A stretch of DNA of 64,000 nucleotides, from the NCBI RefSeq assembly GCF_009687885.1, contig NZ_BLAF01000029.1, positions 44,619-108,618 on the forward strand. The letters are read 5' to 3'. This document shows, piece by piece, positions 40,674 through 47,497 of the stretch. The notes beneath the pieces were generated by a model that was not told the origin of the DNA, did not search any database, and was given only the letters and a program-made list of their open reading frames with translations. Each line of letters begins with the position of its first letter. Positions within the stretch are counted from its first letter, which is position 1. Origin of the DNA: Acrocarpospora pleiomorpha (GTDB lineage: Bacteria; Actinomycetota; Actinomycetes; Streptosporangiales; Streptosporangiaceae). The position numbers were made by a program, and so were the translations under genes.

Positions 40674-41789
40674 ATGAGGGTCGCAGTCCCACGCGAGGTC
40701 AAGAACAACGAGTTCCGGGTCGCGCTCACCCCCGCCGGAGCGCACGAGCTGGTCCGCCACGGGCACCAGGTGTTCGTGGAGCGGGACGCGGGCGCGGGCT
40801 CGGCCATCGGCGACGCCGACTTCGCCGCCGCCGGGGCCGCCCTGCTCGACAGCGCCGACGACGTGTGGGCCGCGGGCGACCTGATCCTCAAGGTGAAGGA
40901 GCCGGTGCAGGCGGAGTACCACCGGATGCGCAAGGGCCAGGTGCTGTTCACCTACCTGCATCTGGCCGCGTCGGAGGCGTGCACGCGGGCGATGCTGGAG
41001 TCGGGGGTGACCGGCATCGCGTACGAGACGGTGCAGACCGCGTCCGGCGCGCTGCCGCTGCTGGCCCCGATGTCGGAGGTGGCCGGACGGCTGGCCCCGC
41101 AGGTCGGCGCCTACCACCTGATGCGGCAGGGGGGCGGCCGCGGGGTGCTGATGGGCGGCGTGCCGGGTGTGTACGCGGCGAAGGTGGTGGTGATCGGGGC
41201 CGGGGTGTCGGGTATGAACGCGGCGGCGATCGCGCTCGGCATGCAGGCCGAGGTGCTGCTGCTGGACCGGGACATCGACCGGCTCAGGCAGGCCGAGGCG
41301 ATCTATCGCGGGCACTGCAAGACGGTCGCGTCCAACGCGTACGAAGTGGAGCGGGCGGTGCTGGACGCGGACCTGGTGATCGGCGCGGTGCTGGTGGCCG
41401 GGGCCAGAGCCCCGAAGCTGGTGGACAACGACCTGGTGAGCCGGATGAAGCGGGGCTCGGTACTAGTGGACATCTCCATCGACCAGGGCGGCTGCTTCGC
41501 CGACTCCCGGCCCACCACCCACGACGACCCGGTCTACCGGGTGCACGACTCGGTCTTCTACTGCGTGGCCAACATGCCGGGCGCCGTCCCACACACCTCC
41601 ACGTACGCGCTGACCAACGTGACCGTGCCGTACGCGCTGGCGATCGCGGACCTGGGCTGGCGGGCCGCGCTGGCCGCGGACGAGGCGCTGGCGCGCGGCC
41701 TCAACACGCACCAGGGGCACCTCACCAACCAGGCCGTGGCGCAAGCGCACGGGCTGGCGTGGGTGCCCCTGGCGAAGCTGCCGGCGTGA
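40674..41789 (+). CDS. ald: Alanine dehydrogenase
   Basis: 371 aa, full length. It catalyses reversible NAD-dependent deamination of L-alanine to pyruvate and ammonia. Signatures: MRVAVPREVKNNEFRVALTPAG (substrate Arg), DLILKVKEPVQAEY, FTYLHLAA (catalytic Lys/His region), GAYHLMRQGGGRGVLMGGVPGV, the Rossmann VVIGAGVSGMNAA, DISIDQGGCFADSRPTTHDDP and the C-terminal NMPGAVPHTSTYALTNVTVPYAL. Upstream palindromes suggest specific regulation. Cytosolic; links carbon, nitrogen and NADH balance. Confidence 0.97.
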   Translation: MRVAVPREVKNNEFRVALTPAGAHELVRHGHQVFVERDAGAGSAIGDADFAAAGAALLDSADDVWAAGDLILKVKEPVQAEYHRMRKGQVLFTYLHLAASEACTRAMLESGVTGIAYETVQTASGALPLLAPMSEVAGRLAPQVGAYHLMRQGGGRGVLMGGVPGVYAAKVVVIGAGVSGMNAAAIALGMQAEVLLLDRDIDRLRQAEAIYRGHCKTVASNAYEVERAVLDADLVIGAVLVAGARAPKLVDNDLVSRMKRGSVLVDISIDQGGCFADSRPTTHDDPVYRVHDSVFYCVANMPGAVPHTSTYALTNVTVPYALAIADLGWRAALAADEALARGLNTHQGHLTNQAVAQAHGLAWVPLAKLPA

Positions 41790-41793
41790 CCGG

Positions 41794-42531
41794 TCAGGAG
41801 GACGGGCTCGGCGAGGCCATCGGCAGGTCCGTGGCCGCCGTGGCCGACGGCTGGGCGGACGGAGCCGTCTCCGGGATCACGGCCTCGGCCGCGGTCTGGT
41901 CGGCGCCGCCGGTGCACGCGGCGCCCCGCTCCGGCGTGTCAGGGCCCTGCTTGAACTTCCTGATGAAGGCGGCGATGTCCGGCGAGTCCGCCGAGTCCAC
42001 GGCCAGGTTGTGGTTCCAGGACGCGAGGGCGATCTTCGACGGCAGCCCCGGGTACGGGCTGAGCAGCATGTAGTCCGAGGAGGCGTGGGTGCGCAGCTTG
42101 GCGACGTCCGCCTCGGGCAGGTCCGGCTGGTAGGTGATCCAGACCGCGCCGTGCTCCATCGAGTGCACGGCCGTCTCGTTGTTGATCGGCTGGTCGTAGA
42201 TGCCGCAGTTCTGCCAGGTGGGGTTGTGCTCGCCGCCCACCGGCGGGACCTCCGCGTACTTCACCTTAATCCCGGTGTGCTGCGACCCCTTGTAGGTGAA
42301 GTTCTTCACCTTGGGCAACATCGCCGCCTCGGCCGAGGCGGCCTGCTTCTCGACCTCGGACTTGTTCATCTCCTCGCGGATGATGACGAAGGCCACCGCG
42401 CCTACCAGGATTGCGATGACGAGGCCGCCGATCCCCCACATCAGGAACGCGGTCCTGCGTTCCTTGCGCTTCTGCTCGGCGCGCATGCGGGCCAGGTGTT
42501 CTCGCCGTGCCTGCGCCTTTTCCTTGGTCAT
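41794..42531 (-). CDS. DUF3105 membrane-anchored protein
   Basis: About 245 aa from ATG 42531 (GGAGGG 5 nt upstream). A basic coiled N-terminus (KEKAQARREHLARMRAEQKRKERR) precedes one TM helix (about 32-54). The outside domain has the DUF3105 signature VGGEHNPTWQNCGIYDQPINNETAVHSMEHGAVWITYQPDLP with His and Cys residues, then HNLAVDSADSP, and a Ser/Ala tail. The exact residue order is conserved among actinobacteria; function is unknown. Divergent from the DUF305 gene with 98 bp between starts. Confidence 0.88.
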   Translation of the reverse strand: MTKEKAQARREHLARMRAEQKRKERRTAFLMWGIGGLVIAILVGAVAFVIIREEMNKSEVEKQAASAEAAMLPKVKNFTYKGSQHTGIKVKYAEVPPVGGEHNPTWQNCGIYDQPINNETAVHSMEHGAVWITYQPDLPEADVAKLRTHASSDYMLLSPYPGLPSKIALASWNHNLAVDSADSPDIAAFIRKFKQGPDTPERGAACTGGADQTAAEAVIPETAPSAQPSATAATDLPMASPSPSS

Positions 42532-42557
42532 CGACCCTCCATCACGCAATCACATAT

Positions 42558-42579
42558 GGGTATGGAGAATAGTGGGTAT
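42558..42579. promoter_or_regulatory. GGGTAT direct repeat in the DUF3105/DUF305 divergent region
   Basis: GGGTAT occurs at 42558-42563 and 42574-42579, 16 bp apart, within 20-70 bp of both starts. It could be an operator for a metal-responsive regulator; no regulator gene is adjacent. Confidence 0.35.
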
Positions 42580-42628
42580 AGACAGGCGTTTGGTTCAGTG
42601 ATCCCCTTGCCCCGGTAACCTGAGAGTG

Positions 42629-43252
42629 ATGAACAGCCCCCGATTCCGCCCCCTTCCGATCCTCGGGGCCCTCGCCGTTCTGATCGCGGCCGCCCTGATC
42701 ATCGTGACCGTCGCCAGGTCCGGCACGCCCGGCGACATCTCGGCCGAGGCGGGATTCTCCCGTGACATGGCCGTTCACCACGCGCAGGCGGTGGACATGT
42801 CGTTCGTGGCCAGGGACGCCAGCACGGATCCGGATCTGCGTACCTTCGCGTACGACATCATCAATACCCAGAGCACCCAGCGTGGAATTTTCATCGGCTG
42901 GCTGGACCAGTGGGGTCTCACCCAGACTTCCACCCAGCCGGTGATGACCTGGATGTCGGGTCACGGGCACGCGGGCACCCCCGGGGTCATGCCCGGCATG
43001 GCCACCCCCGAGGAGATGACGAAGCTGCGGGCGGCCACGGGCGTCGCGGGTGAGATCCTCTTCCTGCAGCTGATGATCCGCCACCACGAGGGCGGCGTGG
43101 ACATGTCCAAGGGCGTGCTCCAGCTGACCAGCCGGAGCGAGGTGCGGACGATGGCGCAGCACATCGTAGACGGCCAGACGGCCGAGATCAGCGTGATGAA
43201 GGAGATGCTCGCCAAGCGTGGCGGGCAGCCGTTGCCATCGATACTCAAGTGA
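42629..43252 (+). CDS. DUF305 extracytoplasmic His-rich protein
   Basis: 207 aa from ATG 42629 (GTG 42626 is possible). A TAACCT -10 7 nt upstream suggests leaderless expression. N-terminal signal/anchor (about 7-28) and then the ferritin-like DUF305 fold with metal-binding pairs FSRDMAVHHAQAVDMS and LQLMIRHHEGGVDMS, a duplicate H-H motif. DUF305 proteins are often near copper or metal genes; substrate unproven. It is divergent from DUF3105, a common actinobacterial pairing. Confidence 0.9.
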   Translation: MNSPRFRPLPILGALAVLIAAALIIVTVARSGTPGDISAEAGFSRDMAVHHAQAVDMSFVARDASTDPDLRTFAYDIINTQSTQRGIFIGWLDQWGLTQTSTQPVMTWMSGHGHAGTPGVMPGMATPEEMTKLRAATGVAGEILFLQLMIRHHEGGVDMSKGVLQLTSRSEVRTMAQHIVDGQTAEISVMKEMLAKRGGQPLPSILK

Positions 43253-43319
43253 ACCCGTGTCACCCTGCGCGGGAAGCTTCCGGTCAGGGCACCATGTAAT
43301 CGACCGGAGGGAAGAGAAT

Positions 43320-43616
43320 TTGAATCAGGAGCCGGAGAGCCGCCTTGAGGTGAGCATCTCGGCCGAGGTCGAAGCGGGGCAATACGCCAATTTCGCTTCG
43401 GTCTGGCACACCCGGGATGGGTTCGTTCTGGATTTCGCGGTGATCACGAGGCCGCCGGGCCTGGCCGACGATCCGTCGTCGGGCGAGCAGTATCTGAGCG
43501 TGCCCACCCGGATCGTCAGCCGGATCAGGATCCCGCCGGCGCAGGTGTTCGAGCTGATGAAGGCCCTGGAACAGCAGCTCAGCGCGTACGAGAGCGAGAC
43601 CGGTCAGAAGGTGTGA
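43320..43616 (+). CDS. DUF3467 family small protein
   Basis: 98 aa. It starts at TTG 43320 because GGAGGG (43306-43311) lies 8 nt upstream; longer frames lack this. The sequence RLEVSISAEVEAGQYANFASVWHTRDGFVLDFAVI...RIVSRIRIPPAQVFELMKALEQQLSAYE is the DUF3467 pattern, a single small beta-domain of unknown role found in many bacteria and archaea. The C-terminus overlaps the convergent MBL gene by 38 bp. Confidence 0.82.
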   Translation: MNQEPESRLEVSISAEVEAGQYANFASVWHTRDGFVLDFAVITRPPGLADDPSSGEQYLSVPTRIVSRIRIPPAQVFELMKALEQQLSAYESETGQKV

Positions 43617-44373
43617 TCAGCTCGCCCTGGCGGGCGAACTCCACGTCGGGCCACTCCTTGGCCAGCGCGTCCAGCTGGTCGTCGGTGCGGGTGGGCGCGT
43701 GGTGGGTGAGCAGCAGGCGGCGGGCGCCGCAGCGTTCGGCGAAGGCGAGCGCGTCGGTGATCGTGGCGTGGCCGTACGCGTCGGCGAGGGCCTGCTCCTC
43801 GGGGCGGAACTGGCCGTCATGGATGAGCAGGTCGGCTCCCGCCGCCAGCTCCTCGGCGGCCCTCGAGCCGAGCTGGGGGGCGTGGTCGGGCAGGTAGACC
43901 ACCGACGTGCCGCCTAGTTCGACCCGGGTGCCGACGGTGACGCCGCCCTTGTGGGTGATCTCGGCCTGCCGCACGGTCATCCCGGCCAGCTCCCGGATCG
44001 GCGCCGACGAGGTGAACGACCAGTCGCCCTGCAGGCCGCCCGGTTCGATCGGGAAGTGCGGCGGGGACATCGCCCGGGTCAGGGTGGCGAGCGGGTCGGC
44101 GCCGGGGATGATCAGTTCGACCTGGGCGTCCTGATGGTCGACCGCCCGGCTGAACGGCAGGCCCTGGACGTGGTCCCAATGCAGGTGGCTGAGGAGGATC
44201 GGGCCGCGAAAGGGCCCGGCCAGCTGCCTGAGGCCGGTCCCCGCGTCCAGCACCAGCGCCGGAACGTCCCCGGCGGGCAGCACCGCCACGCAGCTGGTGT
44301 GCCCGCCGTAGCGGACGAACTCGGGCCCGGGGGCGGGGGTGGAGCCGCGCACGCCGAGCAGCAGGAGCCTCAC
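43579..44373 (-). CDS. MBL-fold hydrolase, phosphodiesterase-like
   Basis: 264 aa. The metallo-beta-lactamase fold is complete: SHLHWDHVQG (HxHxDH), the metal-binding Asp/His of VYLPDHAPQ and HDGQF, and terminal LLLTHHAPTRTDD. The N-terminus RLLLLGVRGSTPAPGPEFVRYGGHTSCVAV groups it with PhnP/cyclic-phosphate and cAMP phosphodiesterase-like members, not with beta-lactamases. GTG 44373 overlaps the stop of the cNMP-binding gene by 4 nt and has GGAGGA upstream, so the two are translationally coupled. A role in degrading the cyclic nucleotide made by the divergent cyclase is likely but inferred. Confidence 0.82.
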   Translation of the reverse strand: MRLLLLGVRGSTPAPGPEFVRYGGHTSCVAVLPAGDVPALVLDAGTGLRQLAGPFRGPILLSHLHWDHVQGLPFSRAVDHQDAQVELIIPGADPLATLTRAMSPPHFPIEPGGLQGDWSFTSSAPIRELAGMTVRQAEITHKGGVTVGTRVELGGTSVVYLPDHAPQLGSRAAEELAAGADLLIHDGQFRPEEQALADAYGHATITDALAFAERCGARRLLLTHHAPTRTDDQLDALAKEWPDVEFARQGELITPSDRSRSRTR

Positions 44374-45356
44374 GCGCGATCCTCCCGGCGGTGCCCGGCG
44401 GCGAGATGTTCGAGCGCGGCCCTGTCGATGGTGTCGGCGGTGGCCTCGGCCACCCGGATCGGGGTGACCGCGGTCAGGGTGGCCGTCCGGTGCCCGGTCT
44501 CCAGCACGGCCCGCTCCCCCAGCACCACGCCGGGGCCCAGCTCGCCGAGCGTGCGGCCGTCCACGTCCACCGTCACCACGCCGTCCAGCAGCAGGAACAG
44601 CGAGTCGCCCCGGTCGCCCTGGCGGACCAGGGTCTGGCCGCCGGCCAGCTCGCGGACCAGCGGCTTGCGCCCGCCGCGCATGATCAGCCGGGACAGCTCC
44701 CGCTCCAGCGCGGTCTCGGCGGCGGTGACCACCACCGGGGAGTCCTCCGCGCCCCACGGGGTCGCCGTCTGCGCCGCCCAGGCCTTGAAGTCGGTGATCC
44801 CGGCCTTGAGGGTGAGCGCGCCGTCCGGACCGTACACCCAGTGCCGGGGGAACGGGCTGGCCCCGCTCAACCCGATCTCGCCGCGGCCGTCGGCGTGCAG
44901 GGTGACCGTGAGCGTGGTCCACACCAGCGGGGACTGCCAGCGGGCGAACGGCGCGGTGGCGGCGGCGCGCGGGAACGGGAGCGCGGTCCGGCCGCCGGCC
45001 GACTGGGTGACCTTGATCCAGCCGTCCCCGAGTTCGGCCTCGCCGCGCAGGTCGGGCAGGCCGATCGCGGCGAAGGTGGCCCCGAGCGGGCCGACCCGGA
45101 CGGTGGTGGAGCCCATCAGGCCGCCGCCGTCCACGCCGTGGGCGACCGCCTGGCCGTCCTCGAAGTCGGCCCAGACGCGCAGCCGGTTGGCGAAGCGGAA
45201 CCTGTCGGCCTGGCGCAGGCTCTCCAGGTCGTCGATCCGGGCGGGGGGCGGGTCGTCGTAGTGGGAGATCCCGGCGGCGAACATGGTCCGGGTGTAACCC
45301 TTCACCGCCTCGGACGGAATCCAGGACAGGGACGTCGCCTCTGACTGCACACGCAT
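44370..45356 (-). CDS. Cyclic-nucleotide-binding protein with a novel N-terminal domain
   Basis: 328 aa. The C-terminal cNMP-binding domain (about 225-315) contains QTLVRQGDRGDSLFLLLDGVV and the phosphate-binding cassette G280-E281...R290 (GERAVLETGHRTATL), so nucleotide binding looks intact. There is no C-terminal Crp HTH. The N-terminal about 210 residues, with repeated hydrophobic/aromatic strands (FANRLRVWADFEDGQAVAHG, WTTLTVTLHADGRGEIGLSG), are an uncharacterised beta-rich domain. It is divergent from the REC-cyclase and co-translated with the MBL hydrolase. It is a candidate effector or sequestering protein for the cyclase product. Confidence 0.82.
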   Translation of the reverse strand: MRVQSEATSLSWIPSEAVKGYTRTMFAAGISHYDDPPPARIDDLESLRQADRFRFANRLRVWADFEDGQAVAHGVDGGGLMGSTTVRVGPLGATFAAIGLPDLRGEAELGDGWIKVTQSAGGRTALPFPRAAATAPFARWQSPLVWTTLTVTLHADGRGEIGLSGASPFPRHWVYGPDGALTLKAGITDFKAWAAQTATPWGAEDSPVVVTAAETALERELSRLIMRGGRKPLVRELAGGQTLVRQGDRGDSLFLLLDGVVTVDVDGRTLGELGPGVVLGERAVLETGHRTATLTAVTPIRVAEATADTIDRAALEHLAAGHRREDRA

Positions 45357-45424
45357 GCCGGCCTCCTTAAGGTCCGCTTCGACGCTAGAAACCGCGCGCG
45401 ACCCCGGCCAGGGCGGTAGCCACC

Positions 45425-45452
45425 GGCCAACAGGGGGTTAACCCTCTTGGCC
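45425..45452. promoter_or_regulatory. Nested palindrome in the cNMP/cyclase divergent promoter
   Basis: GGGTTAACCC (45435-45444) is a perfect palindrome flanked by GGCCAA (45425-45430) and TTGGCC (45447-45452), centred one base off. It lies between the divergent starts (45356 and 45483), 31 bp before the cyclase GTG. It could control both operons. It does not match the TGTGA-N6-TCACA Crp consensus. Confidence 0.5.
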
Positions 45453-45482
45453 CGGTTCACCAGATTGGAGGACATTCAAGAG

Positions 45483-46778
45483 GTGGATCGCATCACGGTG
45501 CTACTCGCCGACGACAACCTGATCGTCCGTGAGGGCGTGCGCGCGCTGTTGAGCCGGGACCTCGCCCTGGAGGTGGTCGGCGTGGCCGCCGACTACGACG
45601 AGCTGGTCGCCCGGGCCCAGGAGTTGCGGCCCCAGGTGCTGGTCACCGATATCCGGATGCCGCCGACGTACCAGGACGAGGGCATCGACGCCGCCCGGGA
45701 GGTGCGCGGGCGGCTGCCCGGCACGGGCGTGGTGGTGCTCAGCCAGTACGACGACCCCGACTACGCGGTCAAGCTGCTCGCCGAGGGCGCCGACGGATAC
45801 GCCTACCTCCTCAAGGACCGGGTCGCCGACGCCCGGCTGCTGGGCCGGGCCATCCGCGAGGTGGCGGCGGGCGGTTCCATGATCGACCCGCAGATCGTGC
45901 AGGACCTGCTGTCCCCCGCGCGCTCCTCCGAGCTCACCCCGGGCGAGGAGAAGCTGCTCAGGCAGGTCGCCGAGGGCCGCTCGGTGAAGGCCATCGCGGC
46001 CGCCGCGCAGGCCAGCCCCGAGTCGGTCAACGCGCTGGTCGAGCAGCTGTTCCTGAAGCTGGCCAGGGGCGCGTCCGCCGGTCGCAGGGGCGCGCTGAAA
46101 CGGCTGCGCATGCTGCACACGGCGATCCTGCGCCGGGACGAGCAGGGCGAGCGGCTGTCCCGGCTGCTGCCGCACGGCGTCGCCGACAAGCTGCTGGCCG
46201 ACCGGATGGACCGGACCGAGCGGCTGGACGTGACCGTGCTCATGTCCGACGTGCGCGGCTACTCGGCGATCGCCGAGCACACCGACCCGGCCGTGCTCGC
46301 CGGGCAGCTCAACGCGCACCGGCGGGCCATGAACGCGGCCATCCTGAGCGAGGGCGGCACGGTCATGCAGTATGTCGGCGACGCCGTGATGGCCGTGTTC
46401 GGCGCGCCCGACCCGCGCCCCGGCCACGCCGGCTCGGCCGTGCTGGCCGCCCGCGCCATGCACCGCCGGCAGCGCGCGCTCAACCAGGACTGGTCCGGCG
46501 ACGGGCACACCCCGTTCCGGCTGGGCATCGGGCTGTGCACCGGGGAGGTGGCCGCGGCCCTGCTCGGCAGCGAGGAACGCGTGGAGTACACGCTCGTCGG
46601 CGATACCGTGAACCTCGCCCAGCGCATGCAGGATCTGGCCCGTCCCGCCGGCACCGTGGCGGCGGAGGGCACCGTGACCGCCGCGGACATCCCCTGGCCG
46701 TGGACCCCGCTCGGACCGCGCGCCGTCAAGGGCCGATCCACCCCCGTCGTGGCTTTTCACCTCCCGGAGGATTTCTGA
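45483..46778 (+). CDS. Receiver - HTH-like - class III nucleotidyl cyclase fusion
   Basis: 431 aa from GTG 45483 (GGAGGA 10 nt upstream). REC (about 1-120): ADDN, D56 in VTDIRMPP, and the YLLKD Lys. A degenerate LuxR-like helical stretch (about 140-215; LTPGEEKLLRQVAEGRSVKAIAAAAQASPESVNALVEQL) follows. The class III cyclase (about 240-430) has metal Asp D256 (MSDVRGYS) and D300 (YVGDAVMAVFG), and VEYTLVGDTVNLAQRM with the transition-state Asn and Arg. The usual base-contacting Lys before the second Asp is Gln (Q296 in MQYVGD). It starts an operon with ABC and kinase genes and likely makes cAMP or another cNMP when phosphorylated. Confidence 0.9.
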   Translation: MDRITVLLADDNLIVREGVRALLSRDLALEVVGVAADYDELVARAQELRPQVLVTDIRMPPTYQDEGIDAAREVRGRLPGTGVVVLSQYDDPDYAVKLLAEGADGYAYLLKDRVADARLLGRAIREVAAGGSMIDPQIVQDLLSPARSSELTPGEEKLLRQVAEGRSVKAIAAAAQASPESVNALVEQLFLKLARGASAGRRGALKRLRMLHTAILRRDEQGERLSRLLPHGVADKLLADRMDRTERLDVTVLMSDVRGYSAIAEHTDPAVLAGQLNAHRRAMNAAILSEGGTVMQYVGDAVMAVFGAPDPRPGHAGSAVLAARAMHRRQRALNQDWSGDGHTPFRLGIGLCTGEVAAALLGSEERVEYTLVGDTVNLAQRMQDLARPAGTVAAEGTVTAADIPWPWTPLGPRAVKGRSTPVVAFHLPEDF

Positions 46779-47497
46779 TGGCAACCGAACTGTCCGTCGA
46801 CGCCCCCACGCCCGACGGCACGCAAGAGGCTCCGGCCGTCCGGATCCGCGGGGCCAGGCGGACCTTCGAGGCCGAACTGGCGCCGGTCCGGGCGCTGCGC
46901 GGCGTCGACTTCGACGTGAGCCGCGGCGAGTTCGTCGCGGTGATGGGCCCGTCGGGGTGCGGCAAGTCCACCCTGCTGAACGTGATCGCCGGTCTGGACG
47001 GCGTCGACGACGGCACCATCGAGGTCGCGGGCGAGCGGGTGGACGGCAAGGACGAGGACTGGCTGGCCCGGTTCCGTCGCCACCACATCGGTTTCGTGTT
47101 CCAGTTCTTCAACCTGCTGGACGGGGTGTCCGCGCTGGACAACCTGGTGCTGCCGGGCGTGCTCGGCGGGATGAAGCGGCGCGCCGCCGAGGCCAGGGCC
47201 AGGGACCTGCTCGACCTGCTCGGCCTGGGCGACCGGGTCCAGCAGGTGCCGGCCGTGCTGTCCGGCGGGCAGCGGCAGCGGCTGGCCATCGCGCGGGCGC
47301 TGGTCAACCAGCCGAGCCTGCTGCTGGCCGACGAGCCCACCGGCGCCCTGGACTCCGAGGGCGGCCTGGAGGTGCTCGAGCTGTTCCGGCGGCTGCACGA
47401 GGACGGGCAGACGATCATCATGGTCACCCACTCCCCCGAGGTGGCGGCCGGCGCGTCCCGCGCGATCCGGATGCGGGACGGCCGGGTGGAGGGATGA
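46778..47497 (+). CDS. MacB/LolD-type ABC transporter ATPase
   Basis: 239 aa. Walker A GPSGCGKST (about 58-66), Q-loop VFQFFNLLDG, signature LSGGQRQRLAIARAL, Walker B LLLADEPTGALD and H-loop MVTHS identify a MacB/LolD-type ATPase, as used with FtsX-like permeases. Its ATG shares one base with the cyclase stop (TGATG), and it overlaps the next gene by 4 nt (ATGA), so expression is coupled to the cyclase. Confidence 0.95.
   Translation: MATELSVDAPTPDGTQEAPAVRIRGARRTFEAELAPVRALRGVDFDVSRGEFVAVMGPSGCGKSTLLNVIAGLDGVDDGTIEVAGERVDGKDEDWLARFRRHHIGFVFQFFNLLDGVSALDNLVLPGVLGGMKRRAAEARARDLLDLLGLGDRVQQVPAVLSGGQRQRLAIARALVNQPSLLLADEPTGALDSEGGLEVLELFRRLHEDGQTIIMVTHSPEVAAGASRAIRMRDGRVEG

Noticed and set aside
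43218..43319. Longer N-terminus for the DUF3467 protein
   Set aside because: It overlaps the DUF305 gene, and TTG 43320 has an ideal GGAGGG ribosome binding site.
44374..44922. N-terminal extension of the MBL protein (447-aa frame)
   Set aside because: It is an antiphase shadow of the cNMP-binding gene; GTG 44373 starts the conserved MBL domain.
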